Shown in pieces: positions 25,095 through 33,184 of a stretch of 64,000 nucleotides of DNA. How positions within the stretch are numbered: the first letter of the stretch is position 1; each line of letters begins with the position of its first letter. Location of the stretch: contig NZ_JAKSYG010000238.1 in NCBI RefSeq assembly GCF_022829725.1, positions 62,001 through 126,000 of the forward strand, read 5' to 3'. The position numbers and the translations under genes are program-made. Below the pieces are notes generated by a model. The model was not told the origin of the DNA and did not search any database. It saw only the letters and a program-made list of their open reading frames with translations. This DNA is from Methylobacterium sp. E-005 (GTDB lineage Bacteria; Pseudomonadota; Alphaproteobacteria; Rhizobiales; Beijerinckiaceae).

Positions 25095-25310
25095 ATGACG
25101 ACGCGCTGCATCCATTATGTCGGGTTCCGCGACGACCGCTACTGGAACGCCTTCCGGATCTTCGGCGGCCCCCGGGTCATCCATCGCCGCTGGGACTTCT
25201 ACGCCACCCGCGATGTCGGTCCCGACGATGTCGTGATCTTCGCCGAAGGCGACGACACGCAACCCCTTGCCGACCGGAATGCCACCGACATCGACGAGCG
25301 TTGGCTCTGA
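25095..25310 (+). CDS. Small aromatic-rich protein, function unknown
   Basis: 71 residues (MTTRCIHYVGFRDDRYWNAF onward) with unusually many aromatic and basic residues in the first half and an acidic second half (VVIFAEGDD). No signal peptide. It is the third gene of the cupredoxin/DCC set. The conserved look of YVGFRDD...IFGGP suggests a known hypothetical family common in Hyphomicrobiales; no function is known to me. Confidence 0.65.
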   Translation: MTTRCIHYVGFRDDRYWNAFRIFGGPRVIHRRWDFYATRDVGPDDVVIFAEGDDTQPLADRNATDIDERWL

Positions 25311-25554
25311 GGTCTGTCCCGCACGGCGGGGGCGAAGACCGGTGCTTCTGTTGGCGATCCGAACGTTCCGACGCTGGTTGTCCTGGTTGACCATGGGGAC
25401 GGACCGCCGGCTCGCGGGATGGAAGCTCAGCGTAATGGCGTTCGACTGGTGTTGTGGGTGTAATGTTCCGTCGATCCTGTTGGATGGAGCATCTGTTTAA
25501 CCAGCCATTAACTACCATGCGTGCTGGTTCGCTCCAGTCCCTGGAGCCTGTTCC

Positions 25555-25647
25555 ATGCTCTCAACAAGTCTCCTCGTCGTCATCAGCGCGGCGCTCAGCG
25601 CGGCCGCCGCGGGGGCCGTCAGCGATCCGAACGCGCGCAGCCGATAG
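25555..25647 (+). CDS. Possible 30-residue membrane micropeptide
   Basis: ATG at 25555 has GGAG 8 nt upstream. The product (MLSTSLLVVISAALSAAAAG and a short polar tail) is one hydrophobic helix or a signal-like peptide. Small size makes chance occurrence possible; the ribosome site is the main support. Confidence 0.35.
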   Translation: MLSTSLLVVISAALSAAAAGAVSDPNARSR

Positions 25648-25778
25648 CCGCGTTCTCGCGGGCGTGTCGCCGGCCGGCGACAGGTCCGGGAACGCATTGG
25701 CCGGACCCGTGACAGACTTCGAACGGGCACAGTGCGGCGGCACCCCGATCGGAAGATCCGTGATCGCCGATCCCGTGA

Positions 25779-25892
25779 ATGTTCACCGCAATCCGTACCC
25801 TCGTCCTCGATCACCGGGAAGGCAGCGCGGTGCTCGCCTCACCGGACCGTTTCCTGATCGTCGCCTACGCTGTGGCGACCCTCCTGGCCTGA
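25779..25892 (+). CDS. Possible 37-residue small protein
   Basis: Starts MFTAIRTLVLDHREGSAVLA and ends with a hydrophobic segment (FLIVAYAVATLLA). There is no good ribosome site, so support comes only from the protein-like pattern. It lies in a region otherwise without genes. Confidence 0.25.
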   Translation: MFTAIRTLVLDHREGSAVLASPDRFLIVAYAVATLLA

Positions 25893-26157
25893 TCCGGCTG
25901 CCGCTTCGGTGCAGCCGTTGGCCCTCACACCAGGCGATGCGATCCGGCCTCTGGCCTAGCGCCTGACCGTCCCGACCCGCCGATGGTCCACGCATCCCGC
26001 TCGTCCGTCGACGCGGGCCGTGACGCGGAGCCTCCTGGAATCCCCCGCGGCCCGGGCTCGCCGCGTCGCCTTTGCGGACGTCCGAAAATGGCGCATCGTC
26101 CTGCGCATGCGCGCAAGATCCGGCCCGAACGAGCCGGCGCGCGCCGGAGGAACGCCC

Positions 26158-26574
26158 ATGGTGACGCGACGAGGCTTCGTGAGTTGTGCGCTCTGCGCGG
26201 TGGCGGGCGGCTTCGCGGCCGTCGCGACCGACGCGCAGGCGCAGCCGGCCGGTCAGACCACCGGTGTCACGCGGAAAATCCTCAGCACGGAGGCGTTGCC
26301 GGGGGGACAGTATGTCGTGGTGCAGGTCGCCGCCGAGATCGCGCCGGGGGCCATCGTCGCGCGCCACACGCATCCGGGCATCGAATCCTCGGTCATCCTG
26401 GCGGGCGAGGCCGAGTTGCTCGTGGACGGCCAGCCGAACCGGACCCTGCGGGCCGGCGACAGCTTTCAGGTCCCGGCGGTCACCCCGCACAGCCTGCGCA
26501 ACGGCTCCGGTGCCACGCGGGTGGCGGGGACCTACACGGTCGAGAAGGATAAGCCGCTCGCCTCGCCGGCCTGA
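26158..26574 (+). CDS. Exported single-domain cupin protein
   Basis: 138 residues. A twin-arginine-like signal (TRRGFVSCALCAVAGGFAAV, cleavage near DAQAQ) suggests Tat export of a folded, possibly metal-loaded protein. The cupin core has metal-type residues RHTHPGIESSVILAGEAELLVDG (two His and a Glu) and the second motif VPAVTPHSLRNGS. GGAGG 6 nt before ATG 26158 decides the start. Substrate is unknown; it converges on the next gene. Confidence 0.8.
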   Translation: MVTRRGFVSCALCAVAGGFAAVATDAQAQPAGQTTGVTRKILSTEALPGGQYVVVQVAAEIAPGAIVARHTHPGIESSVILAGEAELLVDGQPNRTLRAGDSFQVPAVTPHSLRNGSGATRVAGTYTVEKDKPLASPA

Positions 26575-26596
26575 GTCGGCTCCCGCCAGAGGGCGG

Positions 26597-27094
26597 TCAG
26601 GTGCCGAGACCGGAGGTCGGGCGCTGCGGCGGGAGCGGGGGTCGCGCGATGCGGGACCGGGGCGGCGTCGGTGCGGGCGCGCCCTGAGCAGGCTCCGCAG
26701 ATCCACCCGGCGCAGCCGCCGAGACCGTCGGTCCGGGCGCCGCGGATTGCGCGGGCCTGCCGCCACCGCGCGGGGCTGCGGCGCCGGTGGGCGGCGCGCA
26801 GGTCTCACCGCAATTGCCGACCACCGCCTCGTAAGTCTTGCCGGCGATCGCCGCCGAGACGATGCAGCGCGGCGGATGATAGACCAGTTCGTACTGGAAC
26901 TTACCCTGATCGTCGGATTCGGTGCGGAACTGGCCGTCCAGTTCCACCGGCATGTGCGGCTGATCGGTGGTGCCGATGACGTAGAGCCGACCGGTCGCGA
27001 TCGACGCGATCGTGATGTCGGAGGCTGCCCAGGCGGATCCTGACGTTAGCAGCGCCGCTGCTCCCGCAGCGGCGATCGAGATCAAACGAGCCAA
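26597..27094 (-). CDS. Secreted protein with Pro/Ala-rich tail, TTG start
   Basis: 165 residues. No ATG or GTG fits the beginning, but AGGAGG lies 8 nt before TTG 27094, which opens directly into a signal peptide (LARLISIAAAGAAALLTSG then AWA). The mature part has a small beta-rich domain (DITIASIATGRLYVIGTT, GKFQYELVYHPPRC) with three Cys, then a Pro/Ala/Gly-rich tail from about 105 on. Likely periplasmic or cell-surface. No family recognised. Confidence 0.6.
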   Translation of the reverse strand: MARLISIAAAGAAALLTSGSAWAASDITIASIATGRLYVIGTTDQPHMPVELDGQFRTESDDQGKFQYELVYHPPRCIVSAAIAGKTYEAVVGNCGETCAPPTGAAAPRGGGRPAQSAAPGPTVSAAAPGGSAEPAQGAPAPTPPRSRIARPPLPPQRPTSGLGT

Positions 27095-27343
27095 CCGGCC
27101 AACCTCCTGACGCGCTTCCAAACCGGACGCCGCACGGTCCCAGCTCCGAGCGGCGGCCAGCCGCGTCGCACTGTCCCCGGCGCGTAAAGTGATGCCGTTC
27201 CTGTCGAACACCGCAACGAAGATCCGGCTGGCTTTGCTCCCTCGGAAATCACCTGTCCGACGGAGAGGATGCGCGCTCGCAAGGCGCTCCGATTGCACGG
27301 ATCGCCTCCGCAACGATTGCGCCGGCTTGGTTGCGCGGTCCAT

Positions 27344-27658
27344 TCAGGATCGCTTGAAGGCGCTCAGGGCCTGCGTCAGATGCACGACGACGTCGTGGCT
27401 CCGCGGCGGCAGTTCCTCGGTCGCGGGCGCCTCGGCCCCCTCCAGGCGACGGGCGACCTCCATCACGACGTGCTCGACCGACGGCGGCCACGGCACCCCG
27501 TGATCCAGGAGCATCCGGGCCGCCCGGACGAGCATTCTGAACTGCTCGGGCGGGATCGATGTCCCCGCCGCATGCTGATCGAGGATGCGATCGGCAATCG
27601 CCGCCGCCAGCCCGGCGACTTCAGCCATCTTGTCTGGCTCATCGCCGGGACCTGTCAT
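27344..27658 (-). CDS. Small protein, function unknown
   Basis: 104 residues, soluble, with amphipathic helices (MAEVAGLAAAIADRILDQ, FRMLVRAARMLLDHG, VEHVVMEVARRLEGA). No motif recognised. The start at 27658 lacks a strong ribosome site; ATG ten codons later is an alternative. It is 249 nt upstream of the TTG-started gene on the same strand. Confidence 0.5.
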   Translation of the reverse strand: MTGPGDEPDKMAEVAGLAAAIADRILDQHAAGTSIPPEQFRMLVRAARMLLDHGVPWPPSVEHVVMEVARRLEGAEAPATEELPPRSHDVVVHLTQALSAFKRS

Positions 27659-28344
27659 GCGTGTGGGACCTTCGTCTCTGACACCCCGTCCGGCTCCGGC
27701 TCGACCGATCTCTGTGCCGCCAGTCCGATGATCGAGGCGCGCCGCGGGCGGCCGGACCTTTCGCGGATACAGGAGTGGCCAACCCAGACAAGCCGCCGCA
27801 GGGATGCGGCTTTACGGGACATGACCTCCGCAATGGTCCCCTGTTCAATAAGCAGGCCCCGCGAAAGAGTTCAAGCTTCCGTCGCTTGTGCGCTGGCGCG
27901 GCCTTTCGATCCCGCATCGCTCAGTGCCGCGTTCGGAGCCCTCCCACGCACCGGCGCCATCAGGCAGGGGCCGACATGGCAGGCCGGGCGTCCACGCCGG
28001 CCCCCAGACAGAGGGGGGGAGATGACCGAGGGGCCGGCGTGGCGGTCGGGTAAACAACCCGACGGCATACGGAAGCAAGAATTATGCATTCGCACCCCCG
28101 ACGCGCGCAGTTCGCCAGGGCGGTGATGACGGAAGACGCTCCCCGCGCATCGCGCGAGCTCACACATCGACTGCGCGCGTCTCGTTCGATCGGTGTGGCG
28201 ATCCCACGTTGCCGCGCCGTTCCCGGACCGGGGGGACGGCGCGGAACCGTTCATCACCTGTCCGATGGTGACGTGTGAATGCCCCGGGCCTGCGGACCGC
28301 GGGGCAATGACCGGCCGCTCACTGCCGGGCGAAATCGCCGACTC
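27659..28344. other. 686-nt region without a supported gene
   Basis: Several open frames occur but their products are Arg/Pro/Ala-rich shadows with no ribosome site. A G-run (GGGGGGGAGATGACC, about 28,010-28,025) is not followed by a protein-like frame. No repeat or hairpin of note was found. Confidence 0.5.
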
Positions 28345-29013
28345 TCAATCCGGCTTGGCGAACCGGCACTTGCCCCGGAGCGACCAGGGGCCCGCCAGTC
28401 CGAACTCGGCGCAGAACGCGTCGACGGCCCGGGTCACGCCGGGGAAGCGCCCGCCGAGGCGGTCGTAATCGTCGGCGATGAACAGGCCCCCGGGGCGCAG
28501 CACCGGCCACCACGCCCGCAGGTCGGCCGCCACCGAAGCCTCCTCGTGGCCGGCATCGAGATGGATGACGTCGGCGTGCAAGCCGCGCAGGCGCATCAAT
28601 TCGGCGGCGTTCACAGAGTCGAGGGGCAGCGGCACCACCCGGTCGGCAATGCCCTCGCGCAGGACGTTCCCCAGGAAGGTCCGGTAGAGGCTCGGAAAGC
28701 CGTGCTCCGTGGCGAGTTCCGCGAACAGGCTCTCATCGGCCCAATGGTCGACGGCCCCGAGCCACGTATCCACCGCGACCACCGTGCCGGCGATACCGTG
28801 CTCCGCCAGGGTGCGCGCGAGGTACAGGGTGCTCGCCCCCTTCCAGGTCCCGATCTCGACGATCACGGCCGGGCGGAGATCGATGACCGCCTCCTCGAGA
28901 TAGGGGTGGATGCTGCGCCAGCCCTGAAGATCGAGGGGACGCAGATCCCCCGGGGGGTCCGCGAACGGGTCGCGACCGTGCCACAGGGCGGCGATGAGGT
29001 CCTGTCGGGTCAT
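28345..29013 (-). CDS. Class I SAM-dependent methyltransferase of the sugar-transfer island
   Basis: 222 residues. The SAM motif is VEIGTWKGASTLYLARTL, followed by VVAVDTWLGAVD, VIHLDAGHEEASVAADL and GGLFIADDYDRLGG, as in cephalosporin-hydroxylase-like (CmcI) or Methyltransf_24 enzymes that modify sugars or small acceptors. It is the last gene of the minus-strand glycosyltransferase operon, 86 nt after a GT4 gene, so O-methylation of a glycan or glycoside is plausible. ATG 29013 is chosen; an in-frame ATG at 29073 is possible because neither has a strong ribosome site. Confidence 0.8.
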   Translation of the reverse strand: MTRQDLIAALWHGRDPFADPPGDLRPLDLQGWRSIHPYLEEAVIDLRPAVIVEIGTWKGASTLYLARTLAEHGIAGTVVAVDTWLGAVDHWADESLFAELATEHGFPSLYRTFLGNVLREGIADRVVPLPLDSVNAAELMRLRGLHADVIHLDAGHEEASVAADLRAWWPVLRPGGLFIADDYDRLGGRFPGVTRAVDAFCAEFGLAGPWSLRGKCRFAKPD

Positions 29014-29099
29014 GTCTCGGCTCGGGGTCTGTGGCGCGGGGAAGCGCGGCTGCGTCAGCCGTGCGGGCTTCATGGGGTTGGCGGGCTGTGCGGGGCGTC

Positions 29100-30170
29100 T
29101 CAGCAGGCCGGCGCGGCCGCGGCGCGGGCCTGGGCGTAGAGCGCCTCGCAGCGGTCGAGCCAGTGCGCGTGGGTGAAGTGGCGCAGGACGCGCGCATTCG
29201 GGACCGGCCGCGGGATCCGGAGCGCCGTGCCGATGGCGTGGGCCAGGTCCGCCGCGTCGCCGGGCGCGGCGAGGGATCCGGCCTCGCCTATCACCTCCGC
29301 GACGGCGCCCCGGGCGAACCCGGCGACCGGCACGCCGCAGGCCATCGCCTCCACGGCCGCCAGCCCGAATGGCTCGTCCCAGCACGGGGTGGCCAGGAAC
29401 ACGGAGGCACGGCCGACCTCCGCGGCCAGGGCCGCGCCGCTGAGCTGACCGCCGTAGCGGATTGCTCCACCGAGCTGGGGCGCAACCTGCGTCGCCCAGT
29501 AACCGGGCTCCTCGATCGGGCCGAACAGGGTGAGCGGCAGCCCGGCCCGGCGCGCGGCCGCGATCGCGTGATGCGCGCCCTTGTCGGGCGTGATCCGCGC
29601 GCACCAGACGGCGCTGCCGTCGCCCCGTGATTGGTAGGGCCAGGCGGCGGGATCGATGCCGTTGTGGAGCACCGAGGCCTCCGGCGGCGCCCCGTCCGGC
29701 CACCATCCATCGAGCTGCGCCCGGGACGTTGCGGTGATCCGGTGTCCCGGGGCGGGACTCGCCTGCACGAACCAGCGCAGGGCGTCGTAGGGCGGTACGT
29801 GCAGCGATGTGACGGTGGGGATCGCGGCCAAGCGCCGTTTCTCCAGGGGCAGGCGGCTCAGGCTGTTGTTGTGGAGCACATCGAAACCTCCGGCTCCGAT
29901 CCGGTCGCAGGCGGCGGCGTAACCGTCGTCGAGATGGGCCTTGAGGCCCGCATCGCCCCGGTGCTCCAGGCCGGCGTGGCTGCGCTCGTGATGGACCGGG
30001 ATCACAGGATCCAGGGCGAAGCGCGGGTCGCTGTCGCCGGAGGCGAACAGCGTGACCGCATGGCCCCGGGCGGCGAGGCCGTCGGCGAGGGTCCAGGTGT
30101 AGGCTTCGAGGCCGCCCGCGAAGGGCGGGGCGATCGGGTGGCGCAGATGGGCGAGGAGGGCGATCCTCAC
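29100..30170 (-). CDS. GT4-family glycosyltransferase
   Basis: 356 residues with a GT-B fold: N-terminal GGLEAYTWTLADGLAARGH, mid FDVLHNNSLS, and C-terminal ARITPDKGAHHAIAAA and the donor-binding DEPFGLAAVEAMACGVPV (E-x7-E type). GT4 enzymes usually retain configuration and use nucleotide sugars. It begins with GTG, overlapping the stop of the preceding GT2 gene as GTGA. Cytosolic. Donor and acceptor cannot be told. Confidence 0.88.
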   Translation of the reverse strand: MRIALLAHLRHPIAPPFAGGLEAYTWTLADGLAARGHAVTLFASGDSDPRFALDPVIPVHHERSHAGLEHRGDAGLKAHLDDGYAAACDRIGAGGFDVLHNNSLSRLPLEKRRLAAIPTVTSLHVPPYDALRWFVQASPAPGHRITATSRAQLDGWWPDGAPPEASVLHNGIDPAAWPYQSRGDGSAVWCARITPDKGAHHAIAAARRAGLPLTLFGPIEEPGYWATQVAPQLGGAIRYGGQLSGAALAAEVGRASVFLATPCWDEPFGLAAVEAMACGVPVAGFARGAVAEVIGEAGSLAAPGDAADLAHAIGTALRIPRPVPNARVLRHFTHAHWLDRCEALYAQARAAAAPAC

Positions 30171-31090
30171 ACCGTCACCGGCGCGGGCTCGCCCGCCCGG
30201 GCCTCGATGGCACGAATGACCGAGGCGGAGTTCGTATACGGCTGATGGCTCTGCTGGCCGGTGAGAGCGAGATCGGCGGCGTCGGGCCGGCGCAGGATGC
30301 GGATCGGACGGTCGGGCGTGTCGTCGATCAGGCCCATCACCTTGAAGGCGTAGAGCCAGTGGCCCATCGTGCGGTAGCCCCATTTGGCCTCGAACAGTTC
30401 GGCGTTGCGCACCACGCTGTCGAGGTGATGGACAGGCGGCATGTGGTGCGGGTGGTACTGGTGATAGGCGCGCGCGCCCTTCATCCAGGCGATCGGGATC
30501 CCGCTCTGATCGAGGATCTTGCCGAAGTCTGTGTCCTCGCCGCCGTAGCCGGTGTAGCGCTCGTCGAAGCCGCCGGTCGCCAGGAAGGTGGCCCGCCGGA
30601 TCGCGAAGTTGAGCGACCAGAAGCAACGGTAATCGGTGCAGATCTCGATGCCGGAGGCCGGGGGCCCCCGGCGGTCGGAATGCCGCTCCGCCACGGCCTC
30701 CAAGCCGTCATAGTCCCAGGCGCCCGATGTGGCGCGCTCGGGCAGGTGCAGCACCTCGCCCATCAGCAGCCCGTCGAGTTCGCGCAAGCCCCGGGCGTAG
30801 TCGGCGACGAGGTCGGGGGCCGGGATGCAATCGACGTCGAGGAAGACCACGGCGTCGCTGTCAACCGCCGCCACGCCGCGGTTGCGCGCCGCCGCCAGTG
30901 GTAGCTCGCGGCCCCCCACGAGGATCTGGTGCACCGGGAAGCCGACCTCGGGCAGGTCGTAGGGCGTGTCCTGCATCACCGCGACGATGAAGGCGGCGGG
31001 GGCCTGCGTCTGGCGTTCCAGGCCGCGGAGCACGTTGCGCAGATGCGCCGGCCGGCCCTTCGCGAGGGTCACGACGGAGACGGTGGACAT
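30167..31090 (-). CDS. GT2-family glycosyltransferase with GT7-like C-terminus
   Basis: 307 residues. GT-A fold: VSVVTLAKGRPAHLRNVLRG, the metal-binding DxD in VVFLDVDCIPAPDLV, and the C-terminal galactosyltransferase-like element GFDERYTGYGGEDTDFGK followed by GARAYHQYHPHHMPP. It is close in arrangement to the product of 32300-33184, so the two may be paralogues adding successive residues. It overlaps the downstream GT4 gene and sits 41 nt after the GT28-like gene. Confidence 0.88.
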   Translation of the reverse strand: MSTVSVVTLAKGRPAHLRNVLRGLERQTQAPAAFIVAVMQDTPYDLPEVGFPVHQILVGGRELPLAAARNRGVAAVDSDAVVFLDVDCIPAPDLVADYARGLRELDGLLMGEVLHLPERATSGAWDYDGLEAVAERHSDRRGPPASGIEICTDYRCFWSLNFAIRRATFLATGGFDERYTGYGGEDTDFGKILDQSGIPIAWMKGARAYHQYHPHHMPPVHHLDSVVRNAELFEAKWGYRTMGHWLYAFKVMGLIDDTPDRPIRILRRPDAADLALTGQQSHQPYTNSASVIRAIEARAGEPAPVTV

Positions 31091-31131
31091 GCGGCGATCG
31101 GGCTCCGGTTGGGGCGAAGGGAGGGCGGGGG

Positions 31132-32277
31132 TCACTCGGCGGCGAGGCCCGGGAGCGCGGCGGGTTCGGCCCCGGCGGATCCGTGGTCCCAGAGGGCGTC
31201 CGTCAGCCCTTCGAGCCAGCCGGCGGCCCGGGCGGCTGCGTCGGGGGTATAGAGGCTCCGCAGGGCGGTGCCGTCGAGGGCGCGGGCGCGGGCGAGCAGA
31301 TCCCGCCAGCCCTGGAGATCCCCCGGCCAGGCGGGGGCCTGCACGGCGGCGCCGAGGCGGACCAGGGCCTCGGCCTTGCGGGTCTGCTCGGCGAAGTAGC
31401 GCCATTCCGGCATGACGATCAGACGGCCGCCGACCCGGGCGACCTCGTGGACCGTGTTGTCGCCCGCCGAGGCGATCACGATGTCGGCGGCGGCGAGGTA
31501 GTCGGTGACCGACGAGACCCAGCCGAGCTCGCGCAGATTCGAGAAGTCGGTCTCGTGACCCTCGCGGTGGGTCGGCCCGAGGGTCAGCCACAGGGCGTCG
31601 GGTTCGGCGCGGGCCGCGACCGTGAGCGGCGCGTAGGGCGTGCCGCTGCCGCCGCCACCGGTCACCGCCACGATGATCCCCCGGTCGGGATCCAGGCCCA
31701 GCCTGGCGCGGGCCTCCGCGCGCTCCGGCACCCGGTCGACGCTGGTGCACAGGCCGCCGCTGTAGAAGGTCCTGGCACGCAGGCGCGCGGGATAATCGTC
31801 CTGCTCCAGGCGTTCGTCGAAGGGGGCGAGCATCCCGACGCAGGCCTCGTAGGCGCCGACATGGCCGATATCGGAGCGGTCGCCATGCATGCGGATCTGC
31901 ACGGCGGGCACGCTGGCGATGCGGGACAGAAGCGCGATCTCGGCCGAGACGTCGACCACGAACAGCCCGACATCGCGGCTGTCCAAGTGGTCGAGGATGG
32001 TCCGCATGGTCCGACGCATCTCGGTCAGGCCGAGGGGCACGCAGTGCATCACCTGCGGCGTCGGCTCGGCGTAGAGGCGTGCGGTGGGAACGGTGGCGCC
32101 GATCATGTTGGGCAGCGCCACGATCTCGATGTCGCGGCTGAACCCGTCGAACAGGCGCGGATCGGCGGTGAGCACCGAGACGGGCCGGTCGCGGGCGAAT
32201 TCGGCAGCCACCGCCATCGTGCGGTTGGCGTGGCCGCGTCCCTGGTGATGGACGAAGAACGCGATCGGCTTCTTCAT
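31132..32277 (-). CDS. MurG-like (GT28-type) glycosyltransferase
   Basis: 381 residues. The start KKPIAFFVHHQGRGHANRTM is the glycine-rich loop region of UDP-sugar transferases related to MurG and diacylglycerol glucosyltransferases; the C-terminal half has VAVTGGGGSGTPYAPL and VIASAGDNTVHEVARVGGRLIVMPEWRYF-type elements (split here for length), typical of the donor site. It acts in the cytosol on a nucleotide sugar. Spacing of 22 nt from the upstream GT2 gene indicates one operon. Confidence 0.85.
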   Translation of the reverse strand: MKKPIAFFVHHQGRGHANRTMAVAAEFARDRPVSVLTADPRLFDGFSRDIEIVALPNMIGATVPTARLYAEPTPQVMHCVPLGLTEMRRTMRTILDHLDSRDVGLFVVDVSAEIALLSRIASVPAVQIRMHGDRSDIGHVGAYEACVGMLAPFDERLEQDDYPARLRARTFYSGGLCTSVDRVPERAEARARLGLDPDRGIIVAVTGGGGSGTPYAPLTVAARAEPDALWLTLGPTHREGHETDFSNLRELGWVSSVTDYLAAADIVIASAGDNTVHEVARVGGRLIVMPEWRYFAEQTRKAEALVRLGAAVQAPAWPGDLQGWRDLLARARALDGTALRSLYTPDAAARAAGWLEGLTDALWDHGSAGAEPAALPGLAAE

Positions 32278-32299
32278 GGCGTTGGGTTCGGGCTCGATC

Positions 32300-33184
32300 T
32301 CAGGAGAACAGGGCGTCGGGCCGCAGGGCGGCGGCGATCTCGGATGCGGTCGGCGGGCGGATCAGGCGGATCGCGGGGGCGTCGGCGTGCCAGTCGATCA
32401 GGCCGGCCGCGCGGAACTGATCGAGCCAGTAGGTCATGCACCAACGCCCGTGCCGCGCCCGGAAGCGCCTCGCATTGGCGAGGATCGGCGCGAAATGCTG
32501 CAGGGGCGGCACGTGGACCGGGTGGTGCTGGTGGTAGGCGCGGGCGCCCGCCACCCAGAAGACCGGCAGCCCGGAGGCGGCGAGCCGGGCGGCGAGGTCG
32601 GTCTCCTCGCCGCCGTAGCCCACGAAGGCCTCGTCCATGCCGCCGACGGCACGCCAGGACGCGGCCGGCAGCGCGAAGGACAGGCCCCAGAGCTGGCCCG
32701 CATCGGGCTCCGGCCGCAGGCCGGCTTCCGGCAGGACGGGCCGGGCCGGATGGATCTGCCCGAGGCGATCGAGCATCGCCGGGTCGCGCTCGTTCGCGAC
32801 CGCCCCCGGCGGCAGGTAGAGGACCTCGCCGAGGAACAGGCCCCGGGTCGTCGCGGCGGCCTGCACGTAGGCCGCCACCAGCCCGGGCGACGGGATGCAG
32901 TCCACGTCGAGGAAGACGAGGAGATCCGCGCTGGCCGCCTCGGCGGCCCGGTTGCGTGCGGCTGCGAGCGGCATCGGCTCGCCCGGCACGTGGAGGTGGC
33001 GGACCGGACAGCCGGGATCCGGCAGGTCCGGCGCACGATCCGGCTGCATCCAGGCGATGATCAGTTCGCGTGGTGGCAGGGTCTGACGGGCGAGCCCGTG
33101 CATCAGGTTGCGCAGGCGGTCCGCCCGGCCGCGGACCAGGGTCAGGACGCTCGGGCCCGGCGCTCCACCGGGATCAGCCGACAT
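32300..33184 (-). CDS. GT2-family glycosyltransferase, paralogue of 30167-31090
   Basis: 294 residues. Same layout as the other GT2: PSVLTLVRGRADRLRNLMHG, DxD in LLVFLDVDCIPSPGLV, and GMDEAFVGYGGEETDLAARL followed by GARAYHQHHPVHVPPLQHF. The start ATG lies inside the end of the sucrose-phosphate-synthase-like gene (11-nt overlap), so translation is coupled. Together with its paralogue it suggests alternating or iterative addition of sugars to one acceptor. Confidence 0.88.
   Translation of the reverse strand: MSADPGGAPGPSVLTLVRGRADRLRNLMHGLARQTLPPRELIIAWMQPDRAPDLPDPGCPVRHLHVPGEPMPLAAARNRAAEAASADLLVFLDVDCIPSPGLVAAYVQAAATTRGLFLGEVLYLPPGAVANERDPAMLDRLGQIHPARPVLPEAGLRPEPDAGQLWGLSFALPAASWRAVGGMDEAFVGYGGEETDLAARLAASGLPVFWVAGARAYHQHHPVHVPPLQHFAPILANARRFRARHGRWCMTYWLDQFRAAGLIDWHADAPAIRLIRPPTASEIAAALRPDALFS

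Larger units (their letters stand above)
25311..26157. other. 847-nt low-coding region with two possible small genes
   Basis: No long convincing gene is present. Two short frames are listed separately (25555-25647 and 25779-25892). The first 240 nt contain a GC dip around 25,430-25,520, which could be a promoter region. The rest appears non-coding on both strands. Confidence 0.5.

Noticed and set aside
25783..26808. A 341-codon minus-strand open frame across the cupin gene
   Set aside because: Antisense to a cupin gene with a good signal peptide and ribosome site; product is Arg/Pro-rich.
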